From assembly GCA_949357655.1 (NCBI GenBank), contig CASHTG010000020.1, positions 868,001 through 932,000 of the forward strand: a DNA stretch of 64,000 bases, written 5' to 3'. The notes under the pieces were generated by a model, which saw nothing but the letters and a program-made list of their open reading frames with translations, had not been told where the DNA came from and ran no database searches. The position numbers and the translations under genes were made by a program. Source of the DNA: Parascedosporium putredinis. Taxonomy: Eukaryota > Ascomycota > Sordariomycetes > Microascales > Microascaceae. Positions 10,505-22,135 of this stretch are shown here, one piece after another. How positions within the stretch are numbered: the first letter of the stretch is position 1; the number at the start of each line of letters is the position of its first letter.

Positions 10505-12953
10505 ATGACTTCCTTGCCGGGCAGTCAGTTCTGGGGCCCTTTGTTCAAGGCCGCCCTCGTCAACTATGTGTGGCCCAATAGCCTCCTATGGAGTATTTCA
10601 TTGTGTGTGGTGATGCTTCCCAATGACTGTGGCCGCATTGTGGGGAGCATCCCGGCCACGATAGCTACCGGCTTTGTGGACAAACTGCATCTCGGCGGTA
10701 CCCCGGAACTCCAACAAGCCTTCGTGAGCCTCGGGCTCTACATCACCGCCTTCCTGCTACGCCGGCTTATCTCCTTGGCATTGAGCGCGGCGCACTTTGT
10801 GTTCGACCACTGCTGGGTGTTTTACAACCTGGCAGTTCTAGCCGGGACCTCCGCCGCCATCCTCAAGAAAGTTCTTCCGCCGACTTGGAAAAGCAGGCTA
10901 CACTCCGCGTGGGTGTGGTTTGGCTACTGGCTTATATCAGGTCCCGTGAATCTAATCTATTTCACCGTGATCGCCCTGACATCGTTTCAAAGGCACGCCG
11001 TAACCACCATCGCTCATATCGTCAAGACAGCCGGCCTATACATCCTCTCCGCCCAGACCACATTCGCCCGGGTGCCGGCTCCCAAGACTTTCAACTACTC
11101 ACTAGTACCCAACTTTGATCCCGCGTCCGAAATTCGTCTCCTACGGCTCCACCGCTGGCTGCCCTTTCTTCAGCTCTCCGCCGAGCTCGTCTCCTACCCT
11201 CTACACGCCGTGCCGCCGTACTATGCCATCTCCTACGTGTGGGACGATGGCCCCAAAGACCTTGACCAAATATGGCTCAATGGAATGTTGTTTTCCGTTC
11301 GGAGGAACGTGCACGATATTCTCCGAAACTGCAGCTCTGGCTTCGGACCACGGCTGATCTGGGTTGATAGCATCTGCATCAACCAGCAGGACTTGTCCGA
11401 GAAAGCCCTCAAGTTCGAGCCATGGAAGATATATATTCGAGAGCTTGCCACGTCATCGTCTGTCTCCGGGGCCCTTGGTCCGTCCCTGCGCTATCTCTCG
11501 TCACCGAGCTACAATTTTATATGCGCACCTGGGGACGCGAGGCGCTCACGAGCCACGTACATACTTTTCACGAACTTCAAGGAATAGACCCTTACCGTCG
11601 CTTGCGCATCAAGGCACTCACAAACTTGCTGAAGCATCCCTGGTTCTCCCGCGTGTGGGTAGTGCAGGAGGTCGCCTTGGCGAAAAAGGTGACCTTTTTC
11701 TATGGCGGCACCCCGTCACCTTGGACGAACTACACGGCTGGCGCGAGGTGATTTGCGACGGCCAAGTCCTCTCATCTCTGGCCACGCTGGCGGCGGACCC
11801 CGACGAAAATCTCGAGTCCACAATGTCCCCGTATCTGGGCTTCACGGGTATGACGTTCACCGTCGCTCATCGCATGGAGCGCTCCATCTTCGGGCCTCCG
11901 CAGCTGAGCCGCGTCCTCCGCGTCTTTGGAGACAAGGCGGCGACGGTGGATCGCGACAAGGCCTTTGCCCTCTTCGGCATGGCCAAGGAGAGCACGGATC
12001 CGAATCTCAAGCGCATGATTGATTACGTCCGTCCCGCGCAGGACATTATGCTCGATCTGGCCAACTACCTGCTCGACTGCGGGCAGGCGCTCGAGGTTTT
12101 CGACCTTGCCGGCCTGCAACAGCGCGGTCGGGATGCCAGTCTACCCTCGTGGGCGGTAGACTGGTCCGCCTTGCGGTCGGGGATGCCGCTGAACACGGCG
12201 TTTAACCCTCATAACCTGCAATACCACGCGGCCGCAGAGCTGAGCCCCAAAGTACGCCGAGGGGCGTCGCGGCGCAAAGTAGTGATGAGCGGCCAGCACC
12301 TTGACCGCATCACCCACATCGTCCCGCTCCCAGAGCAGAGCACCCGGCGAGCAGCGAGCTTCGAGTACCCAGGCGAGGTCCTGTCCTTTGCTAAAGCACA
12401 TGCTTCCGACCCTTACCCGTACCGAGGAGACGGTGGGCAGCCCCTCGCCGAGGCCGTCTGGCGCACTCTGATCGGCGACAAGACCCACTCGGCCCGCCCC
12501 GCGCCGCCCACTTGCGGCCGTGATTTAGCCGTGATCCTTTCCACGACGCAAAATGTCGTCGCGGTGACTGGGTCCAGGTTTGGGCACTTTACGCCCCACC
12601 AGCTGCAGTCGATGCTCGGTGTGACGGAGCACGAGCAGGCCGAGATTCGGCAAGCGCTCGCCCGGTTCCAGGAGGTTGAGTTGCTCTACGACAGCAGCAA
12701 GGGCTCCAGCCCGCTTGTGTTTTGTGTGACGGCCAAGGGGTATATTGGCATGGTGCCGCAGGTGAGCCAGGTAGGGGACGATGTATGTCTCATCTACGGA
12801 AGCAATGTGCCTTATGTGTTACGGGACCTTGGCAAAAGAGGAGATGGAGTAGTCGGAGAGAGGTGTCAAGTGGTTGGGAATGCGTATATTCATGGTATGA
12901 TGGACGGGGAAGGCCTCGTTCAAGATGCCGAAGCGACGTTTATACTGGAGTAA
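10505..12953 (+). CDS. HET-domain protein with N-terminal membrane segments
   Basis: Hydrophobic segments fill the first ~190 residues. A HET domain follows at about residues 200-400: PPYYAISYVWDDGP, RRNVHDILRN, LIWVDSICINQQD, then EDIYSRACHVIVCL and the WFSRVWVVQEVALAK block. The C-terminal half carries the usual variable HET tail (VDRDKAFALFGMAKEST, LPSWAVDWSAL). HET proteins mediate heterokaryon incompatibility and regulated cell death in ascomycetes. The frame breaks twice, near 11411-11416 and at the C4 run 11711-11714. One added base at each makes a single uninterrupted frame of about 816 residues with no intron. Unrepaired, it reads as three overlapping ORFs. The start at 10505 is the first ATG in frame, and 10462 in another frame is an alternative. 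Confidence 0.85.
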
Positions 12954-14019
12954 CTTGCGTGTCAGTGAGCGGAGGTGCATGCTCGCCTCTTAGTGGGCTC
13001 TGACTCGCTCGTATCAGGATCTTACTACCAGGTTAGGGTCTTGTAAGCTATACGGGCTATGTGGCGGTGTGAGAGAACCCTGTGCTACGGCGGAATCTTC
13101 TGGAAGTTAGGCCGCTTTCGATTCATTCGTCCATCGGCAAATTTTATTTGAGAGCAAAAGCTTTTTCTTTTGTACATAGTCTTGACAACTGCCGCCAGCA
13201 AGGTCCTCGGCGGCTAATAAAAGTAACAAGAGAAGAACGTGTATGGGCCACATGGCTCCAGGGAGTACAAGACTATCAGAAGCGAGCGTTAATTATCATG
13301 CAAAAGCCACACAGTCCTCGGGAAACGGTACATGGGTTGAGTGAGAGGTATTTTGTGTAATTTTTCCCCGTTGCTGGGGGGCGGACTTTTAAGTATTACT
13401 GCCGGCCGTTCCGAGCTTACTCTTGGCGAGGGCTTGGCAATGCTACCTGCCCTAGGAGGAAGGGAACGGCAGCAACCGTAATTTGATGCGCAGTGGGCAG
13501 ATTCTGCGATGAATGTACATCTTCGTAATCGATATCACGACGCGAGGCCCTGTCGAGGTTTTACTCGAGGCGTCGTGGGGTTAAGAATTCCCGCTCCCGT
13601 TGCTGAAGTACTGGTCCGGGTTCACCTCGCGGAAGAGTCCTGTCGAAAGTGGGAGGGATCTATAGTAGGACTGAGCCACCCACGGATCCATCGATCCATG
13701 TCTTGGCATTCTCACAGAGCCTGAATTACATGTATGCAAAATGAACGACAAAGTGTAGACTGGACTCCTAGGTGGCTTCTAATGCGCCACGCAGTCATCT
13801 TCCGGGCTTGTCGTGATCTGGCTGTTTCAAGGTCGATATTTAAGGAAGCAGAGGTTCCGTCGGCTAACACGTCATATCCCCTGCCTTAAAATTATTGGCA
13901 AAATGTATCGGTGTTTGCCCTCGTATGCCTTTCAGCACTAAACCTTCACATCGTGTATATAAACGCCTGGTTCATCCTGTTAAATTATCACAAAATAGAC
14001 TACTATCTAAGTTAACGCG
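12954..14019. other. Intergenic region between convergent genes
   Basis: About 1.1 kb between the 3' ends of the HET gene (+) and the DUF7708 gene (-). It should contain both 3' untranslated regions. No supported ORF, RNA gene or repeat. Confidence 0.5.
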
Positions 14020-15904
14020 CTAGCCCTCATCATTGTTAGTCATCGCGTCCCGGTGCCACTCCCGCCCGGGGCCGAGGTTTCCCCACCCGAACCTGGAATC
14101 CGGATCGTCCGGCCCTTCGTCTCCACTTTTTCGACCACCTTGGCACTTCACACGGACCGTTTTCTCCTGAGCAAGTTCTTCGCTCACACCAGCTGCCGTC
14201 ATGCCAGCTAAGCAACTCGTAAGTAGTACCTTGACACGTCCCTGTAGTCCGCGACTTAATCGGGACTCGAAATATGCCATAAAATAGCCGTATAGGTTGA
14301 AGTCGAGCGAGGACCGGGGCTGACGACCCACCGCGTCGAGGTCGATGACGAGATAGACGTGTGGACCCAGACCATCCAGCGCAGCTTCTAGGACTTGGAA
14401 CCACTCGCGCTCTGTCTTCGCCGACATCACTTGTTTGCAGCTCAAAGCCATCCCCTTTTCGGAACGCAAGGTGGGATTCTGGCTAATAGCTTGTGCGCTG
14501 AGATGCTCAAGTAGCTCAACCGGCGTCATACGCACCCCTTCCTCTTCCGTAGCACGAGGGCTCTTAAGCACCCAAAGAACGGGAACTTGGGCCGTCTGGA
14601 GCTGTTCTATGACGCCAATCGCAAAATCTCTCACAACTAGTCGCGACTGGAAAGAGCCTTTGACAAGAGTCATATCAGAGCCGGCGTCGTGAGACCATTT
14701 CCTCAGACGCGGAGAATTCCAGAAATTATTTGTCGTAATTTGTTGGCTTGAGCGCGCCCTTCGGCTCTTAATTGATTGACAAACGGTGTAGATCTGTTCT
14801 TGATCCCTGGTGATTCGTGATGTCGCATACGTTAATATCTGGCTGTGCTGAAGATCCGACAGCGCGTGGTTGGTGTCCAGAAATGCGCTTGACAACACTC
14901 CCTCAATGCCTGCCAGCCTATCCTCCATATTTCTAACGGTTTGATGAAGGCCACTTGGGCCCAATACTTTACTCTCCACACGGTCTACCCCAAGCTGACA
15001 CCGTGTACTATTTCGAAAATCTCGGCTCCCTGCACATGCATATCTCGGATTTCCTTCCATCCGCACGATGCGGTTAACTTTTCTACTGCCTCTGAGCATT
15101 CCTCTATTTTGTGCACTATATCGCCGTATCGAAGCTCTGGCGGCCGTGTCACGCTATGCAGTATTCGCCGCCATGCTCCCTCGCGATACCAGCTATGCGC
15201 TCTCACGAAAAAGCGGATGAGGTATGCGTAGAGGATGGAAACCGCCCGCTTCATCGCAGGTGTCGGATATAAATCTATGCTCATTTCGACTCGAGGTAGG
15301 ACTTGGGCAATGCGGACAATAGCATCGATTATTATGGTCGCGGTGTTCTCGTGGTTCAGGAAAGCCTAGGCTCTCGCAAGACCCTAAGATTTTAGCAGGA
15401 GCAAAGAACTAGATGTGAATCATGACATGTCAAAAAGACGTGTTGAACGAAGGGGTTGGGCAGCACCGACTGTCAGTACTAGACGAAATGCGCCCCAGGC
15501 TAGGGCCACGTATTCGGGGTGATGTTGGGCAAGACTATCAAAAACCTTCGAATAGTACTGGAGCACGCTGGCGGCGCCATGGAGGCGAGATCTCAACTTT
15601 GGCCATCGTCGATAGGCTGTATTCTCGTCATCTGTCTTTTTCAAAAGGTCCTGAATGTCTTGTAATTTTGTAGTGCTTTCCACCAATGAACATTTTCGAG
15701 CATCCGAAGTGAGATTGGCCTTGAAGTAGAGAACAGCGTCACGGTAGACCTGTGTTGCAAGATCCGCATCCTGGCTGGTTCCGCCCCTTGGGTAGCAAAA
15801 TTAGTACATGCACGGATTCATGTTTTAGGGAAGTCCATCTATTCGGCGAGTTAAGAAATGGCATACTTAGCAGTTATGATAGCAGGAGAGAGGCCCTCGT
15901 CCAT
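14020..15904 (-). CDS. DUF7708-domain protein (STAND/NACHT-associated type)
   Basis: I infer three exons. Exon 1 is 15904-15867 (MDEGLSPAIITA). Intron 15787-15866 has a TACTAAT branch site and its phase matches. Exon 2 is 15786-15471 and exon 3 15365-14020, separated by an intron at about 15366-15470 with a weak donor (gtcggt, or gtactg nearby). The N-terminal half has the DUF7708 signatures WPKLRSRLHGAASVLQYYSK, YVALAWGAFRLVL, YAYLIRFFVRAHSWYREGAW and SVTRPPELRYGDIV. The C-terminal half (VPVLWVLKSP, TPVELLEHLSAQAI, VYLVIDLDA) resembles the P-loop-less ATPase-like part found behind this domain. The G4 run at 14988-14991 (C4 on the + strand) needs one more base to join two long frames, giving about 566 residues. 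Fungal relatives are often NLR-like or allorecognition genes. The role here is inferred. Confidence 0.7.
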
Positions 15905-16393
15905 ATTAAAGGTAGGTCGGTCTTGAGTCCTGGGGGCGGAGAAGAGACCTCCGCGATTCAAAGCAAGATCGGGATCCAAGCAGGGCTCGGTTTGCTGCCT
16001 TAAGGGTATCATCTGCAATAAAGCGGGCAGGCTCCGGTGCGTGGTGGGCGTGGCCAGTGCCTCCTTCGCCTCACAACCCCCACGAATTGTAAATCCGGGG
16101 CGGACTCAGATGTGGCTGTCGGCGGCTAAGTGACGGATGTGATTTGACCGACTGACCTGTCACACCAGCTCGCCTCAAATATCGGCGGGGTCATCTCGGC
16201 CAGCGAAGTTGGTACCCAACTGCCTCAGCCCAAGCACTAGAGAAGTCCACGAGCATTATCACTCATTCATGCTCATTTAAACGGGAAGATCCGTCAATTA
16301 ACTCGCGACCGAGACCAGAAAGTCCACGTCCACGTCACTATCAGATGAGAATCTTTCCCAGAAGAAGAGGCGCCACCTTGGCCATGGCTGGAA
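15905..16393. other. Short divergent intergenic region
   Basis: Lies between the start of the DUF7708 gene (-) and the leader of the AAA+ gene (+), so it probably contains both promoters. No ORF with family resemblance is seen. Confidence 0.45.
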
Positions 16394-16483
16394 AGTCTGG
16401 AGATGATCAGAAGTCTGAGGATGATCAGGAGTCTGGAGATCATCAGGAGTCTGGGGATGACCAGGAGTCTGGAGATGATCAGA
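16394..16483 (+). repeat. 18-bp tandem repeat, five copies
   Basis: Five imperfect copies of AGTCTGGAGATGATCAGG. In one frame it encodes SGDDQE/SGDDQK hexapeptides (frame opening at 16345, with MAGKSGDDQK at 16384). It lies just upstream of the AAA+ frame and could be an alternative low-complexity N-terminus of that protein. The phase across the intervening bases does not connect without another indel. Confidence 0.8.
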
Positions 16484-16666
16484 AGTCGGGGTTTTATGAG
16501 CATCACACGATCTCGCAAGATATCTCTCGACAAAGTGGCCACGGCCAAGCCTTACTACAGGCCTTGCGATCTAGAGAGTCGGCCAACGTAGAAATAAGTC
16601 GAGCTGACTTTGGTCAATTGCAGGAGGAAGATCGATTAAGGCCCCGAAAGTCAGTTTTCCCAAGAA

Positions 16667-19192
16667 ATGCACAGCGAGCTCCCCGGCAACCCGCACCACC
16701 GCCGGGTTTCCCTTTTCCAGCGCCCCCAACTCCCTCGACTTCCCTCTCCCATCCAGCACCGGGTCAGTATTTCCGCTTCTCTTCAATTAAATTCGATTGT
16801 TTCCGTGGAATCTATTGGGCAGTCTGATCTAATGGTAATACGGCAGGATGTCGATGGGGTGACTACAATGACGGCATCTCCAGTGGGGCCGATAGAACCG
16901 GGTAACGAGGGCAAGAACGGAGAAGCAGAAGCGAGCATGCGCGATCAACTGAGGGCAGAGATAATCGAACTTAAGAGAGAGAACGAGATCCTAAAGCTGC
17001 GACTCGCCGAACACAATCTCATCATTCCAACCTGGTTAGTTGTTCATCGAATCCAGGAATCGTTTCAGGAGATGCTTTATCTCGACGAGCCCACCTGGGT
17101 TGTTGAAAACCGCAAACGCGTCTTCAAAGGCCAGGTTCCCATTCGTGACCCACTCCTATATGCTTCATGCAGATCGAATATTGCCTTCATGGTCACAAAA
17201 ACCTACTCTTTTCAGCCCACTACCGGCAGGCCTCAGAACCATTGTGAGGCGGCCTGCACGACAGAAAATATTCAGTTCATATCGGCTGAAATGAAAACCG
17301 CCTTTTCTACGTTTGTTGAGAATCAACCCAATTTCTATCGTGACTTCCCAGACTACAATGGAAGAAACGAGCTCAAATCGCCATACCTCGCCTGGTATCG
17401 CTACAGGAACAATTCAATCAGCGGCCTGCAGCAGAAAAATGAAGATCTGATCACGCTCCTCGGTTCATACGTCGAACTATCTTATGGTGATGAGTATAGG
17501 AGCGTCGACGAAATGTTTGATCGCGGGATGGTGTCCCGGCGAGCGTGTAAATATCTCATCCGCCCTGGCGATGTGCTGATCGACCGGAACCATAATCCGC
17601 CCCAGGCGTCGGTGGCCAGTTCGTGGACAAGACTAGTGCCAAGGAACACCAGATTTGAGGATAAATTGGACAGTGATTGGGCCGAGACTGACCTCATGCA
17701 CCTTGAACTTGAACCCACTGACGAGGATCCCACTTGGGCGGTCAAATCATGGTTTTGGAACTACCAAGAGAAATTCTTCAAAAGAGCGGTCCGGTTCAAC
17801 CTCAAGATTGGGAAAAAGGCCGACGGGATCGATGATGAAGTCCCAATCCAGAGCCTCGAGGTGCTGCCACTAAGATTTGCAGATGAGGAGACGAGACTAA
17901 TGTTCGAGGCTCGGGGGCGGATGTACTGGACCTTCCGCAATAAGAAAGTAGTCTCTTATGAGGGAAGAATAATGGGGGAACTGAAAACAGTGAGTTACAA
18001 TCGACGGCCTTGATCCCTTTTAAGCTCGCTTTGTAGTGCGCGAGAGCTGACGCGAGATGGCCCTGGAATGACAGAAAAATGATAAATTCATGGTTGATTT
18101 GGAAACATATCATCGGCTCCACTCGCAGTCCTCAATCTTGCGGGAGCGTAATGAAGAGTTGATGGCTTCGGAGATGCTGCAGAACGAAGAGCCTCCTGGT
18201 GCACCAGATATCTATGTGTTCCCGAAAACGATCCTAGCCTACAATTTCCATCGAAAAAATGGGGTAAGTGAAGTTCTTTACCCCTGATTTCATCCGTGGT
18301 CTAAGAATACGTCTACTGACACGCAAGGTAAACTTCGGCCAACTTAGTGGATCTAGAAGTAGATCATGTTAGAGACGTTCAATGGAACAAGAAAGCTTTC
18401 CAGAATCTGGTTCTAGATGAAGACACCAAAGACATCGTACAAGCTTTAGTAACAAACAAGATCGTGGCGGAGCGGGGGACAGATCTTATCGACAACAAAG
18501 GAAACGGCCTGATCCTCCTTCTCCATGGGAGCCCTGGCACAGGAAAGACCTTTACGGCAGAGAGCGTCGCGGAGCTAGCGGAGAAACCACTGTACCCCGT
18601 CACATGCGGTGATGTGGGAACTGATCCGACCCAAGTCGAAAAATACCTCGAGTCCGTGTTCCACTTGGGGAAAATCTGGGGCTGTGTGGTGCTCTTGGAT
18701 GAGGCCGACGTGTTCCTAGAACAACGCACACTCAACGACCTAGAGAGAAACGCGCTCGTTTCCGTATTTTTGCGCTGCCTCGAGTATTATGAGGGCATCC
18801 TCGTCCTGACGTCGAACCGGGTTGGCACCTTTGATGAGGCGTTCAAGTCGCGCATTCACTTAGCACTTCACTATGAAGAGCTAGGTGAGCCTCAGAGGAA
18901 ACAAATCTGGAAAAACCTTTTCGCGAGGCTCCGAGATCTAGGGGAGCCGGACATTAACTTTGAGGACGTGGAAGAATACTACGACGAACTCGCGCAAACC
19001 CAACTGAATGGGAGACAGATCCGCAATGCCATTACAATCGCGAGGCAGTTGGCCCTCTTCAAGGGGGCGAAGATGATTAGTGCGCACTTGAAACGCTCCA
19101 TCAGGATCTCCAGTAAGTTTGATACGTATCTCAACAAGGTCAAGGATGGTGTGTCCGACGAACAAATTGCACGCGACGAGGGTTGGAGATAA
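16667..19192 (+). CDS. AAA+ ATPase with DUF7025-type N-terminal region
   Basis: Exon 1 is about 16667-17989, intron 17990-18074 (gtgagt...cag), exon 2 18075-18263, intron 18264-18327 and exon 3 18328-19192. Exon 1 has a short coiled coil (QLRAEIIELKRENEILKLRL) and a DUF7025-like region (YLAWYRYRNNSISGL, CKYLIRPGDVLI, EVLPLRFADEETR, GRMYWTF). Exon 3 is an AAA+ module: Walker A GSPGTGKTFTAES, Walker B VVLLDEADVFLEQ, sensor 1 VLTSNR, arginine-finger region FDEAFKSRIHLAL. Joining exons 2 and 3 needs one extra A in the A6 run 18254-18259 and one T at 18344-18345. This restores the family pattern HRKKWGKL...VDLEVDHVRDV. The true start is uncertain. The first well supported Met is near 16830, and 16667 or an upstream exon carrying the 18-bp repeat are alternatives. 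Length is about 790 residues. Substrate unknown. Confidence 0.8.
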
Positions 19193-19512
19193 GACTCGAA
19201 GGGTATATTGAATGAAGTGAGCCATTCTTAGGCTTGGTCAGATTGTTTGGGGGTAATATCTTTAGTTGAACAGGATGTGTCAAGGTTTAGTCTAAGTGTG
19301 TTAGCAATTGATATTATGCACCATACATTCATTGCATCCACGGATGTGATTTGCATATGCATCCAACTCGACCTATTGATGTTGCCGCCCCAATATTCGA
19401 AGTTGTCTGCCACTTAGCTCAACCTCGAGTTGACGGGGTTCTAGAAATAGCCCCACCCCATTATAGGCGGCATTAAGAAGGTTGAAACCAGCGCTTCTCG
19501 AGCTGAGAGAAA
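19193..19512. other. Intergenic region
   Basis: About 320 bp between the AAA+ stop and tRNA-His. Nothing beyond the expected 3' untranslated region and tRNA upstream sequence. Confidence 0.5.
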
Positions 19513-19584
19513 GCTCAAGTCGTATAGTGGTTAGTACGTCACGTTGTGGCCGTGAAAACGGAGGTTCGATTCCTCCCTTGGGCA
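19513..19584 (+). tRNA. tRNA-His (GTG anticodon)
   Basis: A full cloverleaf can be drawn. The acceptor stem GCTCAAG pairs with CTTGGGC, with one T-G wobble. The D arm lies in TCGTATAGTGGTTAGTAC. The anticodon stem TCACG/CGTGA holds loop TTGTGGC with anticodon GTG. The T arm is GGAGG-TTCGATT-CCTCC, followed by discriminator A at 19584. No intron. Confidence 0.93.
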
Positions 19585-19941
19585 ACAATCCAGTTTTTTT
19601 CTTTTGATCGTACCCTTATTTTGAACTCCCTGGACATTTTTACAGTTGGAAACCTGCCCGTTGGGCTCGGCATGGGAATGGTAAAGAAGCGCACACTAGA
19701 CTGATATCATTTAAACTCGGCTATCAGATAAACCCCGTCCTCGACACCCACTCCAACAATGCATACGCTTCCATCCCGTACATGTAATCCATAGCTACTA
19801 CTTACAGCGCGCCGAAGAACTATATCTTTCTTTCGTCACGGTGGCTGACTAACAGTGAGTACAGCAGAGAATAGAAATTTAATATGGTGGTTTGTTTTGT
19901 ATCGGGGGCCCGATAGCAGCCCGGTTTAGGTGGTCAAGGGT
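19585..19941. other. Intergenic region
   Basis: About 360 bp between tRNA-His and the 3' end of the cysteine-rich secreted protein gene. It starts with a T-rich run just after the tRNA (TTTTTTTCTTTT around 19593), as expected for a Pol III terminator. No ORF supported. Confidence 0.5.
19592..19604 (+). terminator. Pol III terminator of tRNA-His
   Basis: A T7 run followed by C and T4, starting about 8 nt after the tRNA 3' end. Confidence 0.7.
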
Positions 19942-21073
19942 TTAGCAGTTGTCACCCCTGACGATAACGTTCCATGTCCCATCAAAAGAGAAAATCTGCA
20001 AGTTTTGTTTTAGCGACTCCATCCGGCCATGAACACGGGGCATATTGAAGAAAATTACCTGTCCGTTTGTGCGGTAGTCATAGTTACCATTGGTACGGCG
20101 AGGAGCCGGGGATCGTAAAACCAATGCTTGCAGTTGTTGTGAATCCCAGCCGCATTGCTTAGAGAACGGTGTTAGCGAGGCATGAGTGCGAGATCTGGAG
20201 GGCGAAACACTTACTCGGCCACATGTTTACAAGGAACCGTGATCGGCACGGTACGATCGTTGCAGAGATAGATGGCAGAACCCCATGAGCAACTGGTCCG
20301 GCTGCAGCCACCCCAACCGGCCGGGGCCCCGCATCCCCGTTACCGATTCCCTGATAAGTCGAACGCGTCAGCTTGTGTCTGGCAGATATCCGGATTGCTG
20401 GGGGTTACAAAGCACTTACGTAGAGGTAATCGATGCCGGTTAGGACGAAGAGGGGATCTGCACTCGATCCAACATCGCAGTTAAGGCTCTACACGAGTGT
20501 TCCGTTAGTAGATGCAACCAGAGACCATATTTTGCACATTTTCGGTAATGATGGAGTAATACTACCTACCGCAGTATTGATAGGGTCGCCCCGCTTTTGA
20601 ACCTGGGAGACAGCTCGGCGAGACATTTGCTTCCAGTCCTTGACGCCAAGTTCATCGTCATAGTTGGGGTTGATGGCGATGATCTGGTTATAAATTTCCT
20701 AGAAGAAAAATACCAATGTGAGAATCCGGGTCTTGTGTAGCAACACTGCCGTGGAACTAGATGGATCGCTCTCAAGGAACGCCAGAGCTATCACAGACTT
20801 AGACTTACCTCGGCGGAGCCAGTTAGGGTGATAATGTCTCCCCCAACCTCGACTTGACCCGTCCACTCAAGTGGTGCAATAGGACCCTTTACCGCTATCT
20901 CATCTGTAACATCTAGCGGCGCTGCCTACATGGATTCGAAGAAGACAAGTTAGCCCTGACGCAAAGATGATGAGGCATTGAGTTGCTTGACTCGCGACCT
21001 CGTGCGCGTATAGCGGGTGACTCACAGCAGCGGAGACTGCGCTCAGCAACAAGGCGTAGATGGAGAACTTCAT
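19942..21073 (-). CDS. Small secreted cysteine-rich protein, seven exons
   Basis: Exons: 21073-21026, 20925-20809, 20698-20570, 20488-20420, 20350-20215, 20157-20059, 19995-19942. All six introns have GT-AG ends and compatible phases. The product begins with a signal peptide (MKFSIYALLLSAVSAA) and a pro-region ending at QVQKR, a Kex2-type site. The mature part has eight Cys (SLNCDVG, GGC, GGCSRTSCSWGSAIYLCND, VPCKH, HNNCK, terminal RGDNC), enough for four disulfides. It resembles a widespread fungal secreted family ending in NVIVRGDNC, of unknown function. Two breaks, at C4 20335-20338 and G4 20108-20111, each need one added base and then give 217 residues. The first restores a conserved Cys and the second joins the C-terminal exon. 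It is a candidate effector or extracellular antimicrobial protein, by inference only. Confidence 0.75.
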
Positions 21074-21189
21074 GGTTAAGGATTGGGTATCGAAGACTTG
21101 AGAACTGCTTGAGCTTGAGGATCTAAGGCGTACTCTGAGGATCTGAAGAGAGATGTTGAGATTTTTCTCTTCAAAGGTGATGGCCAACC

Positions 21190-21196
21190 TTATATA
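21190..21196 (-). promoter_or_regulatory. TATA box of the cysteine-rich secreted protein gene
   Basis: TATATAA on the minus strand, 117 nt upstream of the start codon at 21073. This predicts a transcript start about 85-90 nt before the ATG. Confidence 0.6.
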
Positions 21197-22135
21197 GAGA
21201 CCCCCTCTCACTCTGGAATCGGCTAACAACAGAGTTGAGGTCCCGAATGGTTCTCTCACGGCCGCGAGAGACTGAACAACATTGCAGACTTTCTGCCTTG
21301 CCATTGCCCGATTCAACAACGATGGGCGTCTCTTCGTGTAACGCTACCTAAGAATGGGAGTCTTCATCGTCTATGCCCATGTTCCACAATTCACCACAAG
21401 TCCGAACGCCGGGCTCGGGCATCTCCCGCTCTGCTTATCGCCGCGAGTCAGCATGAACGTGGCTTAGTGTCCAAACCCAAGATTCACTCGAAAGGCGTCG
21501 ATGGTGGATGCGATGCAGATACTACCCCGGTGGTGCAGGTTGGTTCACGCCGAGATAACAACAAAATATGGAGTAACCAGGAAGTCGGACGGAACCAACG
21601 GTGCGATGGGGGATGTTGCGTGGAGGAGGATTGCGACTGGCTTCTCGCGATTGGTGGATCGGTCACGCTTGCTAGCGTCCCCTTTGCCGCAGTCAGACGG
21701 CGCTGCACAGAAAATGGACATGGGTTGAGCGTTGCATTCCAAATAAAGGCGCGGGGAGGTCCGAACGAACCGCAACCAAGCCACCGGGCACCAAAAAAAT
21801 ATTCATTTTCGGCCTGCTCGGGGCAAGCATAGAGCCGAGTAGCCGATGAGCGTGAGCAAGGCAGAAGTGCCTCGACAAACCCCTGGTTTGGATTGCGGCG
21901 GAGGCCCTTCGCCTGCCGAAAACGACCGAATTCAGGATGCCCGATGTGACAACCATGATATTTCCTAAGCTATCCCCTGCCCACGGGATCTGATAAGGTG
22001 AGAGGGGGCGAATTATTCCAATTCTATCGTGTAAATCGCCATCCCCGTTGCGCCCTCCTCACTCTTCTAATCTTTTCCCCGTTCTATCTTATTTTTTCCC
22101 TCGAATCCACCTTATTGCAGTATTTAGGCTACAAA
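21197..22135. other. Divergent intergenic region
   Basis: About 0.9 kb between the cysteine-rich secreted protein gene (-) and the UstYa-like gene (+), so it carries two promoters. Overlapping short frames at 21467-21956 on both strands resemble nothing known. Confidence 0.5.

Noticed and set aside
11360..11760. Programmed ribosomal frameshifting in the HET gene
   Set aside because: Two shifts in one gene, with the same kind of break in unrelated neighbours and no slippery heptamer or stem, point to sequence errors.
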